Below are positions 37,096-48,500 of a stretch of DNA of 64,000 bases, in pieces. The notes beneath the pieces were generated by a model. It searched no databases, had not been told where the DNA came from, and saw nothing but the letters and a program-made list of their open reading frames with translations. This DNA is from Xiphophorus maculatus (Eukaryota; Chordata; Actinopteri; Cyprinodontiformes; Poeciliidae): NCBI RefSeq assembly GCF_002775205.1, contig NC_036447.1:5010501-5074500 (forward strand). The letters run 5' to 3'. The stretch's first letter is position 1; each line of letters opens with the position of its first letter. The position numbers were made by a program, and so were the translations under genes.

Positions 37096-38552
37096 GTGAG
37101 GTGAATGATTAGCCGGCAGCTAGCCAAGGCTAACACCTGGGTAGCTCATGGCTAACGGCAGCTCAGGGTGCAGCGTAAAAACCGAATGAGCTTAACGGTG
37201 TGTATGTGTTGTCGGTATTTTAAAGTGACTCCCAGCAACGTCGAAACGTGTCTCTATTTTGTCGTAAATTTTGTCGTACTCACGGATATCTCCACCCTTA
37301 TTTTTACAACATAATTACCCACATCGATTCCTTAATGATTGGATAAACATTATTTAAAAATAATATTGATTCCGTTGGCCAATTTTCCTGTCATCCCAGA
37401 GTAACATCCGCACCCCACGGCCCACTGTGGGCGTCGCTGTAGTTTGCGCACATAAAAAAAATCCATCTAATTCCTTCAATCAAACACGGATCTTTTTTAT
37501 TATTATATATTTATTGTTTATTTTTCTATTCATAAACGTGATAGAAATCCCTGGAGCATCTGGATGATCCTATATTTAGGCCCCATCAGCAGATGAAGCC
37601 ACCTGGTTCATGAGAGATCTGAATTGATCAAATCTGACAAGGAATTTTGCTGAGTTGTGAAATATTTTAGAGCACTTTGCAGTGTTTTTCCTCAGCTGAT
37701 GAGTAAAAAGTAACCACTGTCCATGGTAGCAGGAACCTCCACTACTTCTAAAATGAACTGTTCAGAGTTCAAGAGTCATTGGACAGGAGCACCAACACAC
37801 ACCTAGTCCTGTCACGGCAAATTGTCCCAGAAGTTATTGGGATAAACAATAATATTGTTGTTTTGAGACCATTTTCAAGTAATATAATGGTGGTGGCATA
37901 ATAATGCAAGAACATTTTATTCTCCAAGATCAATAAAATTTTAATTCTAATGAATATTTAACACTAAAACTGGCATACATTTTATAGATCCAAAATAGAC
38001 AAACAAAACAACAGAAATGACGAATAAAATTAATTAAGCCTATGAAAACAAAAAGGTGCAAGTTGAGACCAAAGAAGACCTGTATCATCCAGTTTTCGGT
38101 AGAAAGAGAAAAACAATAAATTATGAAAATGGAAGTTATTGAGCATGTTTTAATTTATGCAGTTAACTGATTTATTGTGACACGCTTACACACACCTTAT
38201 GTGAATTTGGAGCCAAGCTGGTGATGCTGTGGACTTCTTCACATGTAAGAAGGTAACCACAGTATTAGAGAATGAATAGCTATGTAATCAATCATGGATG
38301 GCGGTATGATTGTTTCTTAATATGCATAAGAAATATTACGCATATTAATATTTGCATAATATTAATATGCAATATTATGCAATAGATTAGATAGAATAGA
38401 TAGATTGATATGAATTTTAGAATATCAATCTGAAATTCATATTCAAAATCAGCTTTATTGGCCATTATCATGTACAGAAACAGAATTTGGCTGGGTCTGC
38501 ACACAGACATAAAGAATAAATATATATAATTTACAGGAATGAAAGAAAGCTA

Positions 38553-38960
38553 GTATAGGTGGACAATATGGCTGAAAAATATATCACTGTATCAGTCAAT
38601 ATTGGTAATTATTGATTAGATTTTTGTTTTAAATATGTGAAATACTGCCAAAAGGTTGATGTGGCCTTTCCTGTTTGATCCAGTTTCCTTTTAAGCCGTT
38701 TTACTCTTTTCTACTGTCACTCCATGCTGTTGTTGTTTATTTTCAAGCTGTTAAGAGGTATTTTGGCGACACTGCAAAGTTACTGAACAGGTTGTCGCTC
38801 GGTAACCAAAGCATAAATGAGTTAGTTAATGACATGACTAAAGCCTTTCCTCTGCCTACATCGCCCAGAATGCTGTGCAGTTCTGGATCAAACTTCACTG
38901 AAATTATTGAGCATTCTATTGATTGCATTTTCTATTGGTACTGATCGCTTGTCTATTGTG
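38553..38960. repeat. Interspersed element, copy 2 of the pair
   Basis: Second copy of the 32407-32820 element (AAAGCCTTTCCTCTGCCTAC, CCCAGAATGCTGTGCAG, TATGGCTGAAAAATATATC). Lies in the 5' UTR intron of zdhhc5. Just before it, 38440-38520, is a LINE-tail-like segment AAAATCAGCTTTATTGGCC. Confidence 0.6.
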
Positions 38961-39099
38961 ATTTTAGTTGGGTTTTTTTTTCATGTTACAATTTTTCTAA
39001 ATAATGTTTTCCACTTTTCTGCCATCACATCCTCGCCTCTGTAGCAAATCAGTAATTTCTCCGCCATGCATCTCGGCTGAGTGAGCACTATTTAGATGA

Positions 39100-40165
39100 A
39101 ACTTCAGGAACTTTCTGAGTGTTGATATTTTTAAACGAAACCACATAAAGTGGATCCTCCAGAAGCTTGCGGTGCATGAACCTACTATTCGGCCACCACT
39201 AACCAGAGCTCACAAGCAGAAACGGTCACAGTGGACCCAGCGATACATGAAGATTAATTTTCAAACAGACTTGTTCACTGATGACTGATGTGCAACCCTG
39301 GATGGTCCAGATGGCAGTAGTGGATTGGTGGTGGACGGCCACCACGTCCCAACATGGCTGTGACGTCAGCAAGGAGGTGGTGGAGTCATGCTTTGGGTCG
39401 AAATCATGGAGAGAGAATCATTGGTCGGCCCCTTCAGAGTCCCCGAAGGTGTGAAAAGGACCTCTGCAAAGTATATGGACTTTCTGACTGATCACTTTCT
39501 TTCATGGTTCAAAAAGAAGAGCCATACCTTCTGTAGCAAAATCATCTTCATGCATGGCAATGAATGCTGCAAGGAATACCACTGTGTCATTGGCTGCTGT
39601 GGGCTTAAAAGGGGAGAAACTCATGGTGTGGTCACCATCCTATTGAGAACCTTTGGAGTTTCCTCAAGCAGAAGATCTGAGGGTGGAATGCAGTTCATAT
39701 CAAAACAGCAGCTCTGGGAAGATATTCTGACCTCCTGCAAAGAAATTCAAGCAGAAACTTTCCACAAACTCACAAGTTCAATGGATGCAAGAATTGTGTC
39801 CTACGTTAACATGTAACTCGGTCTGTTAAGATGTTTTTGATTGAAATAGCTTTTGATTTTAGTACATGTGACCACTTAATGCTGCACATTCAATAAATGA
39901 CAGTTTGCAGTTCTTTGTAATTGATAAAATGTTTAGAAAATCTGCTGTGCATAATAATTTGGAACAGTGCATTTTGAGTTTTTGGTTTTTGAAAAAAAAA
40001 AAAAAAAAAAAACTGTTCTCATGGGGAGCTTTGTTCAGGAAAATTTGATTTATACTGTAATAGTTCATGACTTGAAAATTATACTGATCATCATTTGCAT
40101 TAACCATTTAAGGAAATCTGAGAAAATGTCACTTACATAATAATTTGGAACATGGTGTAATTCTA
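39100..40165 (+). pseudogene. Tc1/mariner-like transposase pseudogene
   Basis: The plus-strand frame 39388-39816 retains MLWVEIMERESLVGPFRVPE, then GVKRTSAKYMDFL, FLSWFKKKS, a decayed KIIFMHGN (normally MQDNAP), and SKQQLWEDI...SMDARIVSYV. This is the order seen in the C-terminal half of Tc1-like transposases. Upstream sequence (39120-39380) looks like the N-terminal half in other frames. The catalytic D-N-A-P context and the DLNPIE region are disrupted, so it is dead. ATAATTTGGAACA-type sequences at about 39948 and 40138 may mark the 3' end. Lies in the 5' UTR intron of zdhhc5. Confidence 0.75.
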
Positions 40166-41118
40166 AACTAAAGTAGTATTAATTGTTTGCATACCTACTG
40201 TAAATCTAAAATTCATATTCAGAACCGTTTTATTGATTAATATTGTGTGCACAATCAGGAAATTTGACTTTTTTTTTCAACTGCTCAAATACAAACATAA
40301 AGAAAACATCTGTAAACTTTTTACAGGAATAAAATAAAGATAGGAACGATATGCACTTATATTTGCAGCCATTTTTTCACATATATAAATAAAATAAAGC
40401 CCAGAATGATTGTTGAAACATTGCATTAAAATTACTTACTTTTTTTCCCAAGAGAGAAGAATAAATCAACGCAGGCTGTAGGGGAGAGAAACTCTCTGTT
40501 TCCTTAAACCTTCTGATATGAAGGTTTAAGTTTAAAGTGTCCAGAATGTGTAGGATCAGCAGATATGCTAGCTCCCCTCTTCCTGATCTCAAACCTATGA
40601 AAGTGCTCGATGGAGGGGAGGCCGGCCGTTGTAGTTTGGACCTGTCTTTTCTAGTACATGAGCCCAACCACACAGCGATGGACGAACACGGAACAGACAG
40701 AATAATGGCCGTGTAGAAGATGATCTGCAGCTCCGTTGGCTGTGCTTTTTGTGTTGCCTGAGGAAATACAGCATCACCTCAAATCCAAAGATTCCCTTAT
40801 GTTGGCTCAGATCAGTCATCACTTCACCGCTTGCTCATTGTACAAAATGCTGCTTCTTCTCTGTGACCAGAAACTATAAAACAGGAACATAGAAATCAAT
40901 TTCTATCTGGAGAACTCTTCATTATGGGCAATATCATTATGAATACGATAGAAATACACTTTATTGTACTTGGTAGAAATGGAGAAAAGAGAAAAACGAT
41001 AAATCATGCAAATGGAAATTATTGAACTCGTTTTAATTTATTACGTGATTAATTGATTTATTACTTATTGTGACAGGCCAAGTATCTCATGTTTTCTCAT
41101 TGTGTTTTATTACTGTAG

Positions 41119-42512
41119 GTGGAGCATCCTGACCAACCATCAGAGCACGGGATTGAACGAGGAAGGAGGGAATCCCTCTGTCCTGTTTTTCAAGAGGAAA
41201 CTCTGAACCCATCTGTCAGGAATCTCTTCTCCTAATTTTGTTGCAGTTCGTTTTAGCAGTTTTAGCACTTTCCTCCAGAGAGGCGTATTCCCCTAAGGGT
41301 CAAGTTTGTAGCGCTGTTATCCAAGCCTCAGTTCTCTCTGAAGGGCCGAGCGAGTAGAGGGAAGTCCCTGGAGAAGGAGGCAAAGAGGAAAACTGCCTAT
41401 AGCTGTTACATAACCAACAGCCACGGTCAAGCACACCGTCATCAGCGACGGCTTCAGTCCTGCCATATTCCTACTCTGAAATGAGATAATTACCCTACAT
41501 CATCACTGAGTGTAACGACTCAGCAGCTGCACGTGCATGGATACTAATGGATGGTCTGCCGGATATAGCCCTGCGTGTTTTGGGAAGAAGCGCTCGGTGG
41601 CTTCCTGCTTTTTGCCCTGCGATCGCCTCGGGAATGTAGCCGGCAGGTGAGGTGGTTTCAGCCGGCCACCGCTGGGGTTTAGGGATGCCCCGACACAGGA
41701 AAACCAGACTCCTCCCGCACTGGCCTGCGTACAGACTGCTCTGTCTGACACACGTCCTGGACTGAAGCTCCAACACGCTGAGAAAAGGGGGGTTGGCATA
41801 AGTTTTATTTTTAACTTTTGCAACCGTTTTGTTTTGCTGCACTTCTTTTTTGCTGTTTTTTTTTTTTATGCGGATGTGTGGAGCTGTCGATGTAATCTGA
41901 AGAAGACCACAGAGAAGAAGAACACAGCGCGCCTCAGCAAATCATTCCTCTCCTTTCTTTGTTTCTGCCTCACTTGGTTTATTTTTTTTCTCTCTTTTGT
42001 TTCCATCTGAACAGGTCTACCTCTGCCTACATACCTCATTTATATTCCCAATCAAGCTACATCTGGCCACATCAGGGTGATACTCTGCTGGAATGACTTT
42101 CATTCAAAGGGTCCAAACACTTTTTTTTTAACAGAAATTTTATTCCACCACAAAGATTTCTGCCAAGCTCGTGATCATTGAGTTGCAGATTATTCCCTTC
42201 GACTCACTTCTACTGCTAAAAGAATAGTTTCTATTCTTTGACATGTTTGCTTGCATCGTTTTGGGCAAAAACACAAATTCCTTTGGATAATCTGTGACTT
42301 TTGCAGTCGGCAAAGTAAAAACACCCAGAGGAAAAAGAAACGTCCACTTTGATTTTCATGCTGGATGTGGTGCTACCTAAAAGTCAGATCCCTCCTCTCC
42401 TTTGCATCCACCCTGTCCCTGTTTTTGCTCTAGAGTCCGCTTAGCATTAATGACGGACTCCTTAACGTAGTGGTTGGCGAGCGAAAGCACCAATCGCAGC
42501 ACACAGGAAGTG
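41119..42512 (+). other. Candidate long 5' UTR part of zdhhc5 exon 2
   Basis: An acceptor-like TTTTATTACTGTAG ends at 41118, followed by about 1.4 kb of mostly repeat-free sequence that runs without an obvious splice site into the initiation ATG at 42513. The alternative is a later acceptor such as GCTCTAG ending near 42433. Minus-strand open frames across 41495-41842 look like chance. RNA evidence would be needed to set the boundary. Confidence 0.35.
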
Positions 42513-45500
42513 ATGCCAGGCAGCAGCAGTAAGACCGGAGGGCGGGGTCCATCCTCGTCGCCTCTGCCGCACGCTGTGGTCTCACCCACTAGGCCCCTCA
42601 GACCTTCCCGCTACGTCCCAGTTGCAGCCGCCACTTTCTTCCTTGTTGGGTCCACAACGCTTTTCTTCTGCTTCACGTAAGTCACATTAATACACACACA
42701 CACAGAGCACCCAAAAAATTATACTTTAGTATAAGTAAAAAGTAGCCGTCCAAGAAATTACTCATGTAAGAGTAAAAAAAGTATTTGGTAAAAAGTCTAC
42801 TAAAGTACTGAGTAACTAATCAAATTATCAATCATTTAACATTTAAAAATTGCATTATCAGACGGACCAAAATATAAAGTTAAGTGGGAATTTTGGTATT
42901 TTGAGGACGAAAATGACAATAATTTTTATAAGTAACAAAGTTACACAAAATAAATTTTTTCCAAATCAGTTTATTTAAAAAAAAAAAAAAGAAAATAAAA
43001 CACGAAACTTTAACAAAAATTGCAGTGATTACTGTGTCTGGTGAATTTTTGGTTAAAACATGTTTGTTTTTCATTCAGAGGGTAGAAAATCCAGAAATTT
43101 TAGTCAAGTATGAGTAAAAATACTTCATAGTAAAATTACTCTAGTAAAAAGTACAGCATAGTAAAAATACTCCTAAAAGTAATTTTTTTTTTTTAAAGTA
43201 TGTTGTTAGTACACTACTCTGGCAACAATGCAGTTCAAAAAGCTTGATATCATAAAAACACAAGAATACAAAGTCATAGAAAACACCACACAGTCAACAA
43301 TTGACAAAACTAGTAAACATTACATTTTGCCATCATTACACATCAAATCATTGGTCAATTTTTAATTTTTATGGTTCAAAAGCAACTTTAGTCTAGATTT
43401 AAAGGAACTCAGCGTTTCAGCTGGCTTGCAGTTTTCTGGAAGTTTGTTGCAGATTTGTGATGCACAGAGGCTGAAAGCTTCTTCTATTTATGGCTGAAAG
43501 TGTTTGTTTAATAGCAAAATTCATATAGTTTAGTTTTTGTTATAAGAATAAAGTCATAATATTATGAGAATAAAGTCAAAATATTTCAAGTATAAAGCCC
43601 TTATTACGTTAGCAAAAATGTAATCACAATAATGTTTTTTTTTCTTTTTTTAACTACACATCATTAAACGAAGTATGAACTATTTAATTGAGAATAACCG
43701 TAGCTTTAATAATATTCTACCAATCAATTGGAAGCAGTTTTCAACGGAAGAGGATTAGGGTCACAAAAAAAATATTTCTTACAGTTTTGACTTTTTTTTT
43801 CTCAGAATTTTGAACAATTTGAAAAAATAAAAGAATTCTGAATTTAATAATTTAAGATAAAAAAGTAAAAATTCTGTCAAAAAAAAAAAAATCTAAATTC
43901 TGAGGAAAAAAATAAAAATTCTGACGTTTTTCTCAGTTTTTTGACTTTTGGTGTCAGAAAATTAAAGCCAGAATTGTTTTATTTTTTCAGTGGCCACAAT
44001 CGTCTCCTGTAGTTTTCATATGTATTCTGGCAAAATACAATGTGAAATGATGTTCAGTATTTTTTAACTTTAATAAGTATTCATTGAGTACAGAGGTAGC
44101 TTTTATTCAGGCTTTAGAGGTTTGTTAACAGGTTTTATCAACCCGTTTCACCACAACCGACCCTTTGAGGACATTCATAATGTTGATAACTAAAGTAAAA
44201 AAGTAAAAATGAGTTTTACTCCCTGCTCTGAAGGAATCAGGAGTAACCATCTCAGACAGTTTTATGGGGTTTGCAAACATGATCGGTTTAATCTTTTTGA
44301 TGATTTCCCACTCCCTGCTGCCGTTTCTGGTGGCACAAAGCTAAAACCCAAACACTCGTTCTCCACTGCTCTCTGCAGTTCAGCTCGGCTGCTTGTCACA
44401 AAGTGAGAATGTGGAGAAAAGAGGCAAAAGAGCAGCAGTGGGGAAAAAGTGAGAAAATCTGCTGGAAAGGTGTGATTGTGTACGCAGAGACGTGCCTCTC
44501 TGCATGAATGCATGTGTGTGTGAGATGTAATCTGTGTGTGGTCAGTGCGGTGGCCGGTCAGATCTGTGGATTAGTGAAGGGAAAATAGGCCAACATCTGT
44601 CACCCTGACAAAAGCCCATCATCCAGTCTGTCACTCCGTCTCTGTTCCTGCAGCCCGTCTCGGTCTCAGGTGAACACTGAACATCGGAAATAAAAAATTA
44701 AACATCTGCTCACAGCTAGGCTTGTCGCAATAAATCATGTGACAAATTAAAATAAACTCAATAATTTCTATTTCTTTCCAACAAAAACTGGGTGATAAAA
44801 GTTTAAAGATAAAAGCTCCTGTATGTTGCTGAGAGGTTTTCTATTAGTTAGTTTTGTCTTATTTCAAGTGTACTGAGATATTTGCATTAGAAACTGGAAC
44901 TTGATAAGATTTTATGTTTTTGCAGTGATTGGAAACAAATAGCGCATTGAAAACAGTAGTTGAGCTGATAGTATTTTATCCACTATTTTCCTAATTTTAT
45001 TGGTCGATTATTTTTTTCCCTTATTTCATTAGTTTTATCTTGTTTAATTTATGCTCGTGTTTTTAAACTCTTACTCTTGATTTTTCTGTGAAGCACTTTG
45101 AATGATTTTCTACATGAAATGTGCTTTATAAATAAATTCGCCTTGCCTTACCGAACCGCACCGACCCATTCTGCATCAGTCAGAGAAAACGTGTGGTATT
45201 TTGGTTTTGACGCGGTGCTGTCGGCGTTTCAGGTGTCCGTGGCTTTCTGAGCAGTTCTCCGTCGCCGTTCCCATCTACAATGGAGTCATCTTCCTGTTTG
45301 TGTTGGCTAACTTCTGCATGGCCACATTCATGGACCCTGGCATTTTCCCAAGAGGTGAGCGAATGGAAGTAGTCATAGAGGAGATAAAAGCCTCCAAACT
45401 TAACTTACTGGTTTCATTTTTAAATCTAAAAACGTGCGTTGTCTCTGCAGCGGACGAAGACGAGGACAAAGAGGATGATTTCCGCGCTCCGCTCTACAAA

Positions 45501-48500
45501 ACGGTGGAAATCAGAGGGATTCAGGTCCGGATGAAATGGTGCTCAACTTGTCGTTTCTACAGACCGCCGCGCTGCTCCCACTGCTCAGTCTGTGACAACT
45601 GTGTGGAGGTGCGTTCAAGGACACAAACACTCATAAAAGCTGTTCTTATTGTTTATCATCATCCGTCTCTGTCTAAATCAGAGTGATCGAGTCAAAAGTA
45701 CTAAAAAAAAAAACTAAAATCAATCAAAAAAAGTAGTTTGGTTTCAAAGGGATGTTGTACATTGCAGATCCAAAACTTAAAAATTATTTTTCATGTATAC
45801 TCTACTAAAAGAAAGGTTTAGTTTTTACATTCTTAATTGCTTATTTCATTCTCAGTTATATGACAAGTTTTAATTCAAAAGGCTTGTTACGTTTGGCCAA
45901 GTTTGTAGATGAAATAAAATCCGTTTTAGTTGCAGCAAAGTTGACTTTTCAGTAAAATCTCTGGCTTGACAAGGTTTATGCTCATTATAAAAGCTTTGTT
46001 ATTAAAAAGACAAATTCTTTGTTTTGTACTTATAAGCAATAAATAAATTTATCGCATGAAAAATTTAAACAAACTCAATTTTCATTTGCATGATTTATCG
46101 TTTTCTCTTTTATCTCTTTTTCTACCAAAATCTGAATGATAAAAGTTTTCAATCTGGTGCTTTGGTCACAACTAACCTTTATTTTGAAGGAAAACTTTGT
46201 TTATAGAGACTTCAGAATTTATTTTATTTGTTGTTTCTGTTCTTTTATTTATTTTAAAATGTTTCAGTGTTAAATGTTCATCATTATTTAAAGTTTGACA
46301 ATATTTGAAAATGTATTTTTGCATTATTATGCCATTACTTGAAAATGGTCTCAAAACAACAATATTATTGTTTATCGCAATAACTTCTGGGATAATTTAT
46401 CGGCCAGCAAAATTTATTAATAAAGTTGTACTTAACATTTTCCACTGTAAGAAAATTGTGTCAGTAATAATTTTACCCTGATTACAAATACAAGTCTCAG
46501 TTTATATCATCTACTTGTGCTGGTGGGGCCAAACAAAGTTAGTCCAGGGGCCACAAAAGGCCCATGAGCCACACTTTGGACACCCTGAATAATTTGACAC
46601 CATTCTGATTTAGAGATTAAAACCGAAGCGACATGAGGAGCCTCCAGTACAAGTTCACCTTTCCTCTGAGGCTCAGTTTGGAACAGGAGTGTCAGATTTG
46701 GTAAATCTCTCAGTGGAAGATTTTAATGCTGCAGAGCAAAACGTGTAAAAACTATTTTTATCCCGAGGAGGATATTTACCATTCAGAGTTTTAAGAACAG
46801 GGATCAGCTTATAGGGTCACAGTGTGAAGCATCAGTAATTTTAACAAATCAGTGGTATGAATATGATTAGACAGTACGGTGAAATAACAAACTGTGTTAC
46901 ATGTGAAATATTTTTATTACAGTGGGCAAAACGCAGCAGATTTTTAAAGTTCTCCCAATGAAGGGAGATGTTTGTAATTTTCATTATAGTTGCACTTCGA
47001 CTGTGAGGGACAGAATCCAAAAGAAAAACACAGAAAATCAAATTATTATTATTAATCGAATGAAATAAATATTTAATACAGTTTTGTTGAGGCAAAGGTG
47101 GATCAGCCTGCTTCTTCAAGCAGATCTAAATGTGTTATTCCAACTATTTATTTTCACAGCTATAAACTCAACACTTTAATAGCTCTAACCAACGATAACT
47201 GAGGGAATCCTGATTTATTTGTGACTCTTCAGGAGTTTGACCATCACTGTCCATGGGTGAACAACTGCATCGGCAGGAGGAACTACCGCTACTTCTTCCT
47301 GTTCCTGCTGTCTCTGACGGCTCACATCATGGCCGTGTTTGGGTTTGGCCTGCTCTTTATTCTCTACCACCGGCAGAACATCAACCACCTGCACGCCATT
47401 GTTACGTATCCTTTAACGGTGGTCCAGAAAGCTTCCTTAAACAGGTTAAGATAAGTCGATGCACGATACAGAACATGTTCATTACATTTTCTGCACAAAA
47501 TCATTCTTAGATTATGAGATTTTAGCTGTTTTAGGACATCTTGTCACTTTAAATCCAAATAAGCTGCTGCTGGCCACAGCACCAACTCAAAGTTTCACTC
47601 GCATGTGAAAATTATTGCAAACAAATACACAACTATACAACCATACATCTGCAAAGCAGAAGGGTAGCCTTCTGCACAAACAACAAGAATGCAGAAAGTG
47701 ATTCTGGGTGGTAAGTCAACAACAAAACTTATGTCTTTTCCAGCAGCCATTGTACAGCAGTAAAACCAGCTCAGAAATGGGCTGGAGTTCTGCTTGGGTT
47801 GCTAGGTAACGGCACAGTGCCTGTGGAATGTGACCCAACAATCAGGAAGTTTTTAAAACGGCTCATTTTCTAGACAGTGAAAAACATTAACTTGAGTTTT
47901 TCCTTTCTTTTTTTAAAGCACTTGGGCTGTTTTTAGAAGTAGTTGAGACCCAAATTGAAATAATAGAAACATGCAAAATCCTAATTTTGCATAATAGGTC
48001 CTGTTTCCTTAAATGAAGTCTGGATTTTGCCAGATGTCCTGGTGAAGTTTTTTTTTTTAACTGATCCATTTATTCACCAATTAGTCTGTAATGTTTGGTT
48101 TATATGCACTAACAAACAGAGGCATTTCTCTACCAAAAAAATTACCAATTATATAAGAGAAGGATTAATGTCAACAACAAAAATAAAATAAACACAACAA
48201 AAGTAGGCACACATTAAAATGAATACATTTAGGACAAAGACGAACCAGCATAACATAACATGGTGTCACAACAAAAACAATGAAATTATTAAACATGTGT
48301 TGATTAGGATAATATAAAAGGTGCTTTAGTGTGCTATGGGGACATTTTGCGTCATGTTCTTGCATATTTATTGAAACTAAATGAAAAACTAAAGTATAAT
48401 CCAGTGTTCTCCACTTTAGGCCTGTGTTGTTCATCCTCCTTGACCTGCTGTGCTGCCAGGCTGGCTGTAATGTGTGTTGCAGGCTTATTCCTCATCCCTG

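Larger units (their letters stand above)
37096..41118. other. Putative 5' UTR intron of zdhhc5
   Basis: Starts at the donor gtgagg and ends at CTGTAG. Apart from repeats listed separately it holds a LINE-tail-like piece at about 40221-40330 (CCGTTTTATTGATTAATATTG). There is also an unassigned segment at 40440-40830 (GAAGATGATCTGCAGCTCCG and neighbours), resembling common fish interspersed repeats, with minus-strand frames that match nothing I know. Confidence 0.4.

Noticed and set aside
39388..39816. A functional 142 aa transposase gene
   Set aside because: Only the C-terminal half is in frame. The MQDNAP and DLNPIE regions are degraded, and upstream parts lie in other frames.
40377..40822. 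Minus-strand frames of 98 and 75 aa as a small gene
   Set aside because: Overlapping frames with no recognisable domain or splice structure, in sequence resembling interspersed fish repeats.
41495..41842. Minus-strand 115 aa and 106 aa frames as a gene antisense to zdhhc5
   Set aside because: Two overlapping frames with no family resemblance; the region is better explained as zdhhc5 5' UTR.
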